Assembly (NCBI GenBank): GCA_021014945.1
Contig: MU266330.1
Span: forward strand, 62,001 to 126,000
DNA length: 64,000 nucleotides
DNA from: Leucogyrophana mollusca
Lineage: Eukaryota > Basidiomycota > Agaricomycetes > Boletales
Reading direction: 5' to 3'
In this document: piece after piece, positions 9,920 through 22,871 of the stretch
How positions within the stretch are numbered: the first letter of the stretch is position 1
How the letters are laid out: each line of letters starts with the position of its first letter
Program-made: the position numbers and the translations under genes
Notes under the pieces: generated by a model
What the model was told of the DNA's origin: nothing
Seen by the model: the letters and a program-made list of their open reading frames with translations, nothing else
Databases searched by the model: none

Positions 9920-12333
9920 TTACATGCGGAATACTCCAAATCCTCGATTCGAACCATCCCAAGTCGTTGAACCAGCGTTTCCGTGTCCTCGGGCGCCGGG
10001 CCGCTCCCTTGCAGCAAGTGCAAGACCCAGTCCAACCACGTCTCGAGTATCCGTGGGCTTGATGATACCGTCGTCCCATAAGCGAGCGGTCGAATAAAGC
10101 GCTGTTGACTGTGCTTCGATGGCATCCTTCAAAGATGAATGTTGTCCGGGATCTCTACCAAGCAAAGGCCTTCCTTAGCATTGCTCTCACATTACCATTG
10201 GAATGACTAACTTTGAAACGGTTGTCATCACCTGTGATAGCTGTCCAGATCCCATAACGGACACTTTGGCGTTCTAATAGGAGAGGGTGAGCGCTGGGCG
10301 ATCGAGTGAGTTCGGCCTGACTTACAGGCCACATCCAAAGGAATCTCGGGGAATACTAGTAATACGATCAACTCGGAGGTCATGTGGCGCCTTTATTAAC
10401 ACATTCCACTCACAGCACGTCCAGCCATCCCTAAACATAGATTGCTGTCAGTGCTATCTGGAGGCATCGGGACAACGCTTGCTACTAACCATAGTTTCCA
10501 GCTCCAAAGCTCCCACCAACAATTACCGTCAACTTGGGAACATCGGCACAGGCCACAGCGCGAACCATCTTCGCACCGTCCTTTGCTATGCCTCCTCGTT
10601 CAGCCTTTGATCCAACCATGTACCCTGAAGCGCGTGTGTTGGACTATTGCTAGTACGCTGCGAAGGAAAGCTCACCTGTGACATTTACGAGGAAGAGCAG
10701 GGGTATCTGTCGCTGGGAGCAAAGCTGGATGAAGTGGGTTGCTTTCAAAGCTGACGGTGAGAATAGGATACCGTTGTTGGCGATGATGCCGACTTCATAT
10801 CCGTGCACATGGGCAAATCCCTAAGGACAATGAAATGGTGAAATCGATATAAAGGTTAGAAAAGAAGCACAAACAGTGATCATGGTCGGACCGTATTCTT
10901 TCTTGAACTCTCGGAACCGGCTTCCGTCGACAACTCGTGCGATTACATCTCGCATGTCAAAAGCTTGCCGAGAGTCGGTGCCAACGATGCCATGTAATTC
11001 AGATGCGGGATACAACGGATCCTCGGGCGTGGCTGAGGGCTAGGATTATCGAGGTTACAGTCAGTGGCACGAATGATGACTACATCCACCCACCAAACCG
11101 GCTGTCCCACCAGCAGCACCAAGGTCACCAACTACGCCTCTTGCAATGGCGATCGCATGTTCGTCATCCCTGGCAAGGTGATCCGTCACGCCACTTTCGG
11201 CCGAGTGCATCTGTCCACCACCGAGAGTCTCCTCGTCGACAACCTCACCAGTTGCAGCCTTCACAAGAGGCGGTCCAGCCAAGAATATACGTCCCTGCTC
11301 CCGGACGATGATGTTCTCGTCGGCCATTGCTGGGACGTACGCACCACCTGGATGTACTTGGTCAGCATAGAGGATGTTTCCACGAAAAATCCAAGTACGC
11401 ACCCGCCACGGATATACCATGTACCATTGCAATTTGTGGTATTCCCAAGGCGGACATTTGAGCCTGTCGATGGCATGAACATCATCAAAATAAACATTGC
11501 AACAAACCGCACCATGTTATAGAAGATACGGCCAAAGTGCTCCTTGTCAGGGAATACCTAAGAGCCAAAGCTACAATGGGAAGCTGAATCTGAGTCTCGC
11601 AAGCTGCACATACGTTGGCTTGATGGGGTAGTGCTGCCCCTCCAGATTCCACTTTCCTCAAGATCGTCAGGGGTCAAAGTTGCTGACTGTCGTGAAAGGC
11701 ACATACCGACATATACACAAGGCAGACCATGCTCTCTGGCAATCTCTTGCGCCCGGAGATGTTTCTTCACCTATATCGGGTTACAAGAGTCGGTCGAAGC
11801 GTAGCCAAAGTCTGACCATGTCTTACTGTTAGAGGATAATACGAGCCTCCCTTCACTGTCGCATCGTTTACCACTACCATACATTCTCTTCCAGAAATCC
11901 TGCCTATTCCCGTGATGATTCCGGCGCCGGGTATAAACTCGCCGGGATATACATCGTGCGCGGCTAGCGACGACAGTTCTAGAAACGGTGTGTGCGGATC
12001 AAGAAGTAGTGCAAGTCTGCGCGTCCGGTGAAAGTCCAAAGCGATCAGCGGTTGAAAACGGCAGCACATGATGCAGACATGTCCTCACCGTTCCCTAGGC
12101 AGCTTCTTCCCCTTGCTTCGCATCCGCTCTGCGGCCTTCGGGCCTCCTCCTAGTCTGGCGTGCGACATCTTTGCTTCAAGGTCTGAGACGAGCGCGTCCA
12201 TCGCGTCCGCCTTTTCCCGGAACTCGGGCGACGCTGGAGAAACGAGAGATGGCAACACAGACGCATGGTAAGCTCGCCCACGCCGCGCAGAGACCAGTGA
12301 AGAGCGCGTAGCTCGTCGCAATGCCCTCAGCAT
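9920..12333 (-). CDS. MCCC2: Methylcrotonoyl-CoA carboxylase beta subunit, mitochondrial
   Basis: Fourteen exons on the minus strand: 12333-12089, 12016-11827, 11770-11707, 11651-11614, 11557-11513, 11463-11403, 11347-11094, 11039-10875, 10820-10676, 10624-10490, 10430-10414, 10355-10326, 10273-10212 and 10154-9920; 561 aa. Family hallmarks are continuous: [71 protein letters not shown] and the C-terminal FGVFRM. The first 25 residues are Arg/Ser-rich, as in a mitochondrial presequence. The enzyme is the carboxyltransferase half of MCC in leucine breakdown. The biotin-carrying alpha subunit is not in the window. Exon 11 is 17 nt. The exon 7 donor is the least certain. About 20 extra residues precede FGVFRM. 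Confidence 0.95.
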
Positions 12334-12658
12334 CCCGGAAGAAGAGAAATCGATCAGATATAGATAACGCCTGTATAGTTCAACCCAAGTTCAATTCGGA
12401 TTATACAGTTGGTGAGCAGACCAGTGAACAACCCGCGAGCATATCCAATACGTACCGGTATACCTAACGGCCGGAGCTACCTGGTGATGCGTGACACCAC
12501 GTGTCAGACGCTTTATGAGCGCTTCGTGAAGATTTCAACATCCTCACACTTGGTCAACGGGTCAAGACACGATAAATTATCTATGTACAACGCCAAGTCC
12601 ACATATTCTATTCGACAAGTGGCCGAAATTCTGGCGACGTGGTCAGCTTTACTTGATT

Positions 12659-13970
12659 TCATGTTTCTCTCTTCTTCGGTCCCTTCGTTCCGTTTCCTGT
12701 AGCATCAACGTCCGCGGCCCATTCCATTCTTGTTTTCACAGCTTCCAGTTTCGGGGAATGATGTCTCCAGTAATGTAAGACCCTCGAAGTAAAGAAAAAC
12801 CGCCATGAGCGCTGATGCAACGTGCTGAAGTGCAGACGGAAGAACATGTAGGAACTGACCAGCTGTGCTTCGGTCCCACTGACACATGTAGCGTGCTCCC
12901 CGTCCATTCGAGTATATAGATCCATTCTCGGAACTTGTATGACAGAAAGAGAAGTGAGGTGATCAGGTTTTGTATGGTGATCGATCGCTAGAACAACACC
13001 AAGATCAAAATGTCTGTAAGATGGAGCAGTGAAATCCATGAAACACACACGTTGTGATCGAAAACGGGCACGTATTTAGCATCTTCTAGATGAACGATAT
13101 TTTCAGAGAAGGCACTGATCAGTGCTCTACCCACCCGCTCGGATAGATCCCCGTATCATCCATCGTCGTAGCTGTCAGAAGGAGAGGTGATCTCGATTGA
13201 GAAAGAGTTCATGCCAGCCTCGAGCCGGTCTCGAGTTGACTGGGCATATACCAGGGTGCTGGGGGAAAGATAAGGTATCGATGGTGCACAGGCGTCGGCG
13301 TCAGCGTCTGAAACCGGTCCCTGTGGCGGATGAGCAATGATTCGGATGAAACAAAGTCGAACCCGATTTGTAGGAGCTAAAAATGATAGGCGATCTCCTA
13401 CAGGATATACTACACTCTGCCTAACGGCACCGCGTTCTAGTATTCTGACAGGGGATAAACCCATGGCTTCTCAGCTGAGTCCACGACAACCGTACTATGA
13501 TCAGTGATATATAGACCTGGGTGGGCCAGTACTAACCTCGTCGTAGCGACAATTGCCACCATCACTTTGCTATACCCCAGCTGTTCGCTGGCTTGAAAGC
13601 CTATTAGAATTGTTAGCATCTTCAATATATTGACACGATGAGCGCTGCAGACCTGTTAATCGATGGAAAACTGGACGGAGACCTGCTCTCCTGCGGGTAA
13701 CTCGCGGGAAGGCAGGCAACAGGAGTTATCAGATCCCCAACGTGTATAATGGAGTGGTGTTAGCACGAAAGTGGAAGTGTTCAAACCGCGGGATTGCGAA
13801 ATGAACCACGAAGATGATCGTGTTATTGTGGCCCAAGGTTGTGGTCCGGTTCCACTGATGCCGAAAGCATGCGTCGCATACAAGTCGCATGTGTCCTCGC
13901 ATGAGTCCAAACTGTCACCAAATGAACAGCGCCACAAGACTGGAACTTCAACTAGTTTATGATGCGAGGC
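12659..13970 (-). CDS. Unrecognised gene, possibly with an in-frame stop
   Basis: A series of minus-strand coding-like stretches can be joined by plausible short introns: a 90-residue frame ending near 13656, pieces near 13625-13440, a frame ending in the acidic SDSYDDG at about 13156, then a segment starting near 13105 with VPVFDHN that runs through YMFFRLHFSTLHQRSW and RVLHYWRHHSPKLE to a stop at 12659. A TGA follows SDSYDDG while the same frame continues with coding character, so either an intron is missed or the gene is broken. I recognise no domain. It lies between ArfGAP and MCC beta on the same strand. Confidence 0.35.
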
Positions 13971-14099
13971 CAGTGATCAGGAAAGTTCCGCGACCCAATT
14001 TGCCTGCCCGATAAATCTAAGAACGCCATGTATCCACTTAGTCCATGTTAATACACCTCTACGTAGAGCCTTGTGCAGATAACTGACTGAAACAACGTG

Positions 14100-15596
14100 C
14101 TAAAAATCTTTCCATTCATCCCAGTCGTCCTCCTTGGAAGCCTTAGCAGGAGGGGTCTTCGAGGACGGAGCTTGAGCGGAAGGATGCTGAGCCATAGTAT
14201 GGGGCGATGAATCAGCATATTCGCTGAAAAATTCGTCCGTGTCATCGTTATATAATGCCGACGACTCCTCGCCGTCCATGGCCAGTGAGCCATAGCCTGC
14301 TCCTTGGGGCCCGGATCCAAGCCTATCCTTCACTGTGCCAACAACACCCCCAACTTGATCAGCGACATCAACACCGAATTGACTTTTCGACCACTCATTG
14401 GCCGAGCGGCCGGCGAGCTGTGCACGGCGCTGCGCCTCTGAGACGTAGCCAAGTACGCTTGCGTGGAGCGATGGATCCCTCGCACGCTCCATGCCAGGCT
14501 GAATGACGTTCTCGGCTACGACTCGAGATGCGCCGGCAACCGCGGCAGAAAAGAGGGACCACCCTTTGCTCAAAGCAGCCGCGGGGTTTTCCTGGAACTC
14601 GGAGAGTGAGGGCGCCGCGGCGGAGGTGAGACCGAACGAGGGGTGCTGCGATTGAGAAGACGGGGATGGCGTATTTCCGAAACCTTGGTAGCGCCCACCC
14701 TGCGATGGTGGCAGGTCGGCAGGACGAGATGCGTTGGCTTGTCCTAACGAAGCAAAGTATGCCTCATTGGCAGACTTCTGATCTGTCGATGCCAAATCTG
14801 GAGTGGCTTGAGGGGAGTTATTGAAAGAAGCCGGTGATGCTGAGTGGTCGCGGAAACTGCTACCTGTAGCAGTCCGCGCGGATGCACGAGATTTTCGCAG
14901 GCCTTGTGCAGAAGAAGGCCGCCCGGGGGAAGCAGTCCCGCTACCAGGGCTAGACACGTTTGGTGGCGGTGGGGACGAACTCCACGGCTTATCTGCCAAC
15001 GTGGCATCCAGCTGTAAATGTGTGAGCTCAAGGCCGAGTGCGGCGGCAGACCAAAAAACCACAGTACCTTTTCGCGATATTGCGCGGCTGCCCAACAATG
15101 GTACGTGTCGTAAGCGTTCATACCATCCTTGTACCCACCTTGATCGGAAGGCGTGTATGCCTGCATGAATTGTCTAAAGGGTGCGTTTCCTCCAAGCTGA
15201 TCACAAATGAGCACGCTTTTATTTTTTTCACCGCGCGGTCGATTTACTCACTTGCATGCGCTTGATCTGTTCAGCTTGCCAAGTGTCCATTGAGACAGAT
15301 CTCACGAAGCTGGAGTCGCATGAGACTTGCAAGTCGGGGGTTGTACCAAAAACAACGGAAACTCACCTGATATGCACCCCGAAACCTCTGTGTACTCCTG
15401 CACATTGCAGACACAGAAATACAGCGAAGCTAACTTGGGCACGATGACGGACGATACTTTCAGTGGAGAGTCAGGTGGATTTACCTGAAGCCCATTGGGG
15501 ATTTGGATTTCCACAATCGACGCATACTTTGTTTTTCAAATCCTCGCGTTTAATGAGCTCCTGTAGGGTCTTCTTCGCTGCAGCTTGGTCCGCCAT
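14100..15596 (-). CDS. GCS1: ADP-ribosylation factor GTPase-activating protein (Gcs1/ArfGAP1 type)
   Basis: Exons 15596-15485, 15433-15367, 15309-15252, 15196-15068 and 15011-14100; 425 aa. The N-terminal ArfGAP zinc finger CVDCG-x13-LCLQC (C-x2-C-x16-C-x2-C) is followed by the arginine-finger region GVHRGFGVHISFVRS and by GGNAPFRQFM. The C-terminal 300 residues are Ser/Pro-rich, with helical ALPS-like segments (SKGWSLFSAAVAGASRVV) and a tryptophan-containing acidic tail DDWDEWKDF. Such proteins switch off Arf1 on Golgi membranes during COPI coat cycling. The order and length match the Gcs1/ArfGAP1 family. No lesion is seen. Confidence 0.93.
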
Positions 15597-16731
15597 TGTT
15601 GTGTTCCGAGAAGTCGCTCAAGTGCACCTTCAAACTTCAAGTTCAACGCTAATTCGGCTTGAGCCCGGCACTGCGGTGTATCGTGGGAATGTTGCACCGC
15701 CCATTTGGTCTGTATCCCTCCTCAAACACCGACTGGGTTCCTCGACATTGACGGCGAAATAATTTCAGCGAGGGCGTGAAGGGTTCATGTTTACCGGACT
15801 CCATGGAAGGAGAATCCTCGCATTTGATTTCGGTACTGCTGAGACTTTTGCAGGAAACGACTAGGTAGTGCAAGGTTTCAAAGTTTCAAAGACCGCGTCG
15901 TCGTGTCCACTATTACCCACAGAACGCCAAGTGACGCGAGGACGTTCTCAGGGTGATCATGATTGTTATCAGATATGATGCAGTACCAGAATATCATGTG
16001 AAGGCGTATCAGATAGCGCTCTGACATTGAAAAGTATTCTCGAAGGCCAGTTCTCAAGGCCAGGTTGCGGCGACTTGATGGGCCTTCGACTCTCGCGCTG
16101 GAGTGAGACGCACGAGCAGCAAATCTGGGGATTTCCGAACCCATAATGAAGAAGGGCATGTACTACAGGGTCCCTCATAGAGCTTCAATTACGTTTTTGT
16201 CATATTTTGGTGAGTTGTTGTGAAGAGAGATGTGGAGATCTTAAATGAGATGCAGGGAGGCCGACGTGCCTCAGGCTAAACAAATCAGTCAATAAACCAC
16301 GTTACCCTAGTACCTTCAAGCCGTCATATTAGCCTTGAATAGCCTTCAACACAGAGCACAGCAGCTCTAGGCTGCTCAAGCTCTCTCCGAAGACCAAAAT
16401 ATCGCCCAACCCACAGGCACCTTCGTTTCTGTAAATAAAGGTTGAGAAACTGCAGGTTCAGGTTGGCCCATCGTTGCCATCCTCGCCTCGACGAAAATGG
16501 CTGACTTCTCATGAAATTAACTGTCGTCTCATAGCGCACTGTTACATTCGCTTTCTCCCTATTTTATCCGTGGACTTCTCGACGTGAGAAACACTATCTT
16601 ATCTGATTCCCAACTGTTCCAACAACTTCAACGCGAAACGAGGCTAAATTCTGACAAACCTGCTCTCTTAAAAGTACAGCACTTCACACCTTCGACTTCA
16701 TCACTCCGCGTCACCCTCTTCAAGGGGGAGC
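15597..16731. other. Divergent intergenic region, ArfGAP to VelB
   Basis: About 1.1 kb between two divergent starts, so it must hold both promoters. The part before VelB is pyrimidine-rich, as in fungal 5' leaders. Minus-strand frames of 69-93 codons around 15880-16180 match nothing I know. Confidence 0.5.
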
Positions 16732-18783
16732 ATGATACAGAAACCTAATCCTCGTAGCAACGTCGATGCCTCAGCTCGCCAGCCGCCTAGTACCGGATTA
16801 GAGTCCTGGGGACAATGGTTAGGTCGCAAGTCAGTTGTTTACGGCTTATGTCGGGCCCATCGGTCGTTAATTTAGCCGCTGCTCAGTAGGCATTATTCTC
16901 TTGAAGTAGTTCAAAACCCGTTGCGTGCCCGCATGTGCGGCTTTGGTGACAAAGTATGCGTTTTCGTGCCAGAGCACAGGCAATAATACTAACGTACTTC
17001 CATCCCTGCTAGGATCGTCGGCCATTAGCCCCCGCGGCCGTCGCAAAGATGGTAGTTCGCAGAGAAGATAATTCTCTTGTAGATGTCGAGTAAGCGTGGC
17101 GCCCCCCTAGCTGTCTCTATTTCACTGACGATCGGCTAAAGCGATATAGATTGCTCATTTTTTCTCGTAACTGTCGACCTCTGGTCAGCAGATGGCAAGC
17201 GAGAGATGAATCTCGTACTTCACCCATCATCGACAGAACGTTACGTACCTACAAATGTACCGAAACCCAGGAGACGAGCCAATGCTGAGCCATCCCCGCG
17301 CAATGACCCCCATAGTCCCACTTCCTCTCGTTCTACTCCCAATTCTGCACAGCATCAACATCGACCCCCAATGGATCCACAGGTAAGCGAATATCAAATA
17401 AATCATTTTATTCCGCTTACCATTAAATTTATTCCTGGTCGCGGTCCGCAGTCTGCAATGAACCCAATGATACCTCCACAATATAGCAGCCAAGGCTACT
17501 CGTTTTCTCAACAAGCACCTGTATCAGATACCATGCCTTACGCTGGCTCGAGTTCTTATGGCTCGCCACCTGACTCGTCAGGCGCCTGGGGTTACCCACC
17601 TGCAGGGGCTCCCCTCGATCGCGCTCAAACTTACCAAAACCCCGGTCAGCCCCCTCTCCAAGCCGTTGGTCGCATGCCGGCACGTACCGGCATACCTGCC
17701 GCCGCACCAGGCGAACAATGGCAGAGTCAGGCATCCTTCCGCGGCGACCCCGAAGGGACTCCTTATCGCAACTGGTCTGCGGCGGATCCCAGTTATCCTG
17801 TTATGACAAATCCGCAGAGCTCTGGTGTGTTTGGAGGCTCTGACGTAGACCCATCCCTACGGCCGCCAGCAAGTTCATCATCCCAGTCGGATATTCGCGA
17901 GCCGAACCCTTGGAACCAGCCACATGTATTAGAACAAGGTCCCAGCCAGACCAGGTATGCCCAGGAAACATTCGCACCATCACAATCTAGCAACTACGAC
18001 AGTTCGACGGGGTATACCGCCCCTTCTTACCCACAGCAGTCGCCACAGAGTTCATACTACCAAGGCAACTTTGCGCCAAGCTCGTCCCCACCGCCGCAAG
18101 CATCTGGCAGTACAAGTCAGTCGTATCCACGGCATGCTTATACCCGCACCCTTGTTGGACCACTGTCGTCAAATGCCTGCCGCCTGAACGATGAACACCG
18201 CAAACCAGGTATTTTCTTTCTCTTCCAGGATTTGTCTGTGCGGACGGAAGGTAAGGTCAATTGATTAAATACCCCTCCCACTAACACACCGTTGTAAATT
18301 AAGGACAATTCCGCTTGCGGTTGCGTCTCATGAACGTTGGAGCGTGAGGATTCTACTCCATTGTCCTACATTAGCAGGGCAAACTGACATATCTGCTCAA
18401 GTCCTCCGGCACCCGAATCTGGCGCACTCCGTGTCCATACGGAGAGCTCGCCGGTACTTGCGCAGACCTTCACAGAACCGTTTGTTGTGTACTCCGCCAA
18501 GCGCTTCCCAGGAGTTCCAGGTGTGTATTAGTACTTGATAGCTGCACGCGCGTATTGTACAAAGATCATTATAATAATCTATCCCCCTACAGATACCACT
18601 GCGCTATCGATCGCTTTTGGCAATCAAGGCCAAAAACTGCCCCTGGTAAGATCCTTCCAGCCCCGTCTCGTTCGGAAGTTGACCATGAGGTGCCCGAACT
18701 CTTCACAGAGAAATCGACATGGAACTGGTAGAAGGCACCGAGGGGGTGAATCGGGTGGCTCAGATGATTCAGATGAAGCTTGA
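16732..18783 (+). CDS. velB: Velvet-family regulator VelB
   Basis: Exons 16732-16829, 16887-16953, 17013-17089, 17142-17382, 17452-18250, 18304-18343, 18402-18520, 18593-18645 and 18709-18783; 522 aa. The first half of the velvet domain reads HYSLEVVQNPLRARMCGFGD, DRRPLAPAAVAKMVV and the LVTVDLWSADGKREMNLV strand. The second half is GPLSSNACRLNDEHRKPGIF, FQDLSVRTEG, FRLRLRLMNVG, EPFVVYSAKRFPGVP and DTTALSIAFGNQG. A Pro/Gln/Ser-rich insertion of about 270 residues separates them; an interrupted domain is characteristic of VelB. In other fungi VelB acts with VeA/VosA in nuclear complexes that control sexual development and secondary metabolism. The 69-nt intron 17383-17451 is in frame, so its retention would add 23 residues. 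Confidence 0.92.
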
Positions 18784-18911
18784 GTTGGATTGCGACTCGA
18801 CCCCTCCAGACATTCATCGGTGCTCAATTATAATCCATGTAATCTTCATCTGCGTTCCATCCTTCATTACGGGTCTTCCACCGCCACTGGCAGCTCAGAG
18901 CTATGCTAAGC

Positions 18912-21900
18912 CTAGCTCCATCCATCTGGGAGTGCTTCACGAGCTTGCCGTCTCCTCTCCCTCCGCTCGTGGTTGAGTACCGCTTGAACGGCCCGTGGAC
19001 AACTGGTATAGATACGATTGAGGATATCTTTTGCCATCTCCGCACGTGCGAGCTCCTCCTCAGATTCGAGACCATCTCCAACAGGCAGTGGAGTGTCCCC
19101 TTCCGCCATGACGGGCTGTATCGTCATGCCTGACTGTAGACGGGCCAATACTCCGGACAAGACGTCCAAGGTGGCCGTATGAGGACACCAGATATGCCAC
19201 GATGGCGAAATCTGATGTAAGATGTGTAGGGGGTGTGCGAAGTCATCCGACTCCTCTTGCATATCCAATGAAGAACCGGACTTCCGAGTGGCTAGCGCGA
19301 CTTGGCTGGCTCTGCGATCCGCCCTGTGCATGGGAGCCTCAGAAGCAGGATCATCTACGCTGGGAGGATGTATGTCAAAAGTCAATGGCGACTCAGGGGA
19401 AATATCCCTCGCGCCAAGGGCAAGCCGACTCTGGTGTTGGTAAGGGAGAATGACTCGTTCAATGACTTCGAACGCGCGTTCCGGCTCGCCAGCGCGGACC
19501 AGGGCAACCGCCAGATGATTCCAGTTGTGCGAATCGAAGTTGAAACCCTGGGATCGTGCCTTTGCCCACACCTCAGGGATTGTGAGATGCTGTCCCGCTG
19601 CCGATAGTGCGTCGATATAGATAGAGAGTGGGATGCAAAGGAGATTTGCTTGGCGTTCCATCGGATCGGTGGTATCGGTGTTGTCACCGTCAAATAACGA
19701 ATCAACCTTCGAAAGACGTAAAGCAAGCTGCCAGATCTGGGGCCACACATCATGAACAGATTGGATATCAAAGGTCCGCCGATAAGCGTCGAGGAGCACC
19801 GTCAACGTCCCCAGCGAGGGCTCTCCTCCGGCATCCAACATGTCTTGAAACAATCGTTCCACATCCTCCGGCTTCTGTTGCCTGGTATAAACAAGCATGA
19901 GCGGACGATAGACGTGCTCCAAAGCCAATTGGCGAGTGTTAGATGTCATCCAGACACGTTCGCTGGGTTCGACATCCATGATGCTCTTGAGGAACGTCTC
20001 CGCTATCTGAAGGCTTTCTTGGGTTCTCTCGTTTCCGTAGGCTTGAAGTATGTTGCCGAACGTATTCGAGGTGGGCTGAATTCCCCGCTCCCGCATACTG
20101 TCGTAGACAGCCTTTGCGCTAGCCTTGTCCCCAAGTCGCAGATGACCAGCCATAATGATGGTGAGAACGTATGCGTCGATGCGAAATGCGGATCGCCAAT
20201 TCTGCGCAGCTTCCTCCATCTCTACAAATATGTTGGAGGCAATATCCATGTAGCCGGCATCACAGGCGGACTGAATCAGCGTGGTGTAGGAGTGTGCATC
20301 CGGTCGGACACCACTGTCCTCGAGCCGTCGAAAAAGACTGGAGACGACGCGGAAGGGAGCACCGATGAGCACGTAAGCCTTCAGTAGAGTATTGTAAACC
20401 TCGATGGAGAGGCCAATCCGACGAGAGCGAGAGGACTTCAGGTAATCAAACACCCTGATGACACCACGCCACGAGCCTGCTTCTACGTGGGCATTCATGA
20501 GAGCAGTGATCATCCTCCGGTCTGGTGCTACACCTTCGCGCAGAGCACGCTTGTAGATGGCCTCTGCTGAGATAGGGTCCCTCCGGCGAGCCAACAGCGT
20601 GATGACGGTAGTGTATAAGACGTGAGTGGGCTGTATTTGTGCTCTGCGCATCTGATCCAAGATAGCAGCAACGGATTCCACTTCACCCCGCATGGCGAAA
20701 CTCTTCAAGACGATGTTGTATACATAGACGTCAGGAGTGATCCCATCTTTCGTCATTGCTTCTAACCAGTGGTTGAGTCCATCGAAATCCGCTCGTTGCG
20801 AGTGAGCAAATATCACAGTGGTGTAATGCACAATATTCGGGCGGGCAGCGTGCGCAGCATTGGCGGGGAAGAACTCGTGGAAAAGGTCAACGACTCTCTC
20901 AACTCGCCCATTAACAGCATACGCATGCAAGAGCATCGCCTTGTCGTTTGCTGACGTCCATCTGGATTGATGAAGTTGATTGTAGTACTCTTCCGCGCGT
21001 GCTATGTCGCCCTGATGCGCGAAGAGATAGAGACCCGTAGAGATGTAAAATTGGAACGCCGAACCAGGTGAAACGTCAAGCGATAACGAGGCGAATACTT
21101 TGTTGGCACGAGAGTATGAGTCGGCTCGTACTAGAGCCCGCACCAGGTGCAGCCGGAAGTTAAGTTTTGCTGGCAACCGCTGTCGACGCATTTCATCCAT
21201 CAAGGCATAAGCATCATCCGGTAAATCTTGTGAGCAGTACACCTCCCAGAGCAACTCGCTCAGTCGCTGCCTTGTTTCCGGAGCCCAGGCCCAGCGTTCG
21301 GACAGAACCGCCGCAGGATTGGCGATGTCAGCGAGAATAGAGAATGCAGTCTTGCGGAAGGAGATGGATTGCGCCGCGACATCTTGGGGTCGATGTTGAG
21401 AGGACCGGCTTTGCAGATGCGGGCCAGCAAAGTCCCACTCCTTGATCAGGAGGTCTAATACATGTGTGGGGTTGTGGTGTAGTTTGGTCGACAGGATTAA
21501 GCTTTGGAAGACTTCGAGGAGGGAGCTTTCTTCATTATCGTCCAATGGAAAACTCATGACTTCATGTGCTGTGGCAATCGCTTGGGGCAAATCGCCAATC
21601 AAAGCATGCGCTCGAGCAAGAAGGCAAAGACATGAGATATGCACAGGTGAACCTCTCGTTAGCGTCGTCTCCAGGTCCTGTAAGAGATCCCCAAAGCGAG
21701 ATCCCCATTGCTGCAAGGATTTTAAGACAGGCTTCTCTTGATAGCCCTGTTCCACTATGGACAGAAGTCTGTGTGAAAATCGTAAAACTTCTGTAGGTTC
21801 CAGTGTTCGACGATGACCGGGAGCCATGGAGACATAAACGCCCCAAGCCTTCTCGGGGCTAAAACCTTCGGAACCAGCAAGGAGTTCGCGTAGCCTACTG

Positions 21901-22441
21901 GGGGGATCTGGTGGAACGTGTGGTTCTTCTACCACAGGGGCTGGGGAAGTGGGCGCAACAGCAGAAGGATGATATGTGCGAGGCAAAGGCGAAGAATGCT
22001 GCCGAGGCTGAAATGAGGATAAACACCGCCGCGTAAAGTGTTGGCCTGCTGCTCGACGAGATGGGCGTGACCGCCGAGGAATGACCTCGTTTATCATAAG
22101 CAAACGGTTCCTTCCTGACAATGCAGCATATAAATCAAAACTGAGGCGGAAATAGAGGCTTGCTTACTTGGACACCAAAGAGAGTGCTTCATGGCACAAC
22201 AGGTATCACCCTCGCTGGAGGGCCACTGAGTGCACTGCCTACATTCAACACCTTGTTCATCCAAAGCCTTCTCCTTCCCTTTCCATCCTCGCACGTGAGG
22301 AGTGAAAAAATCGCGTGGAAAAGCGGGACGTATTCGCTGGCCCATTGGGTCGAAGGCAGACTTGAGCGTAGCGGCACGTCCAGTCGACGCACAGCGCAGT
22401 AATAAGCTTTTGACGACAGCCGCGGCCAAGGGCTCGATCAT
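18912..22441 (-). CDS. Pentatricopeptide repeat protein, probably mitochondrial
   Basis: Two exons (22441-22168 and 22114-18912) give 1158 aa. Many 35-residue PPR helical pairs run through the middle, for example YNIVLKSFAMRGEVESV, YTTVITLLARRRDPISAEAI and ALMNAHVEAGSWRGVIRVFD. The N-terminus is Arg/Ser/Ala-rich with few acidic residues, as in a mitochondrial targeting signal. Fungal PPR proteins bind organellar RNA and act in mRNA stability, processing or translation; the target is unknown. Exon 1 is chosen because it adds a good presequence and joins in phase through a 53-nt intron. If it were skipped, translation could start at 22097. It is tail-to-tail with VelB, 128 bases apart. Confidence 0.88.
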
Positions 22442-22490
22442 GGGCACCCGCTGAACGAGTGCCGTGAATATCTCAACCTAGCCTTTACGG

Positions 22491-22871
22491 TTAGCAAACC
22501 ATATTAGACAGTAAAAAATGCAGCAGAGAATGGATGGAAGGCATACCCTCAACGTGCTGAAAAAGGCGAATAATAAATGATTGTCCAGTCTTACAGACTG
22601 CCTTCAATATTGGTGTTTTCGTTTGGATGAACTTTTGGAAGGGACTTTGGTTATGTTTGGTTTGTGTGGCTGCGCTCCACTGACTGACCGCTGCTGGGTC
22701 CCCAAACCGTTGTTCAGCTTGGTCCACTAATAGTATCCGACAGAATTCGGCTCTAATCTCAAACATAGACAGCTTGGGCTTTGCATATCTTCGAAAATGA
22801 AGCACTCTCTATCGTGATGATTGATGTTTTATGATTGTCCCCAGGCCGCGGTCACGAGTGAGAGCCACACT
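22491..22871. other. Intergenic upstream of the PPR gene
   Basis: Holds the PPR promoter on the minus strand. Only short open frames are present, and no domain or repeat is recognised. Confidence 0.4.

Noticed and set aside
9945..9962. GATTCGAACC (tRNA T-loop-like on the minus strand)
   Set aside because: Part of the last MCC beta exon; stems do not pair.
19752..20387. 211-codon plus-strand frame
   Set aside because: Antisense to continuous PPR repeats.
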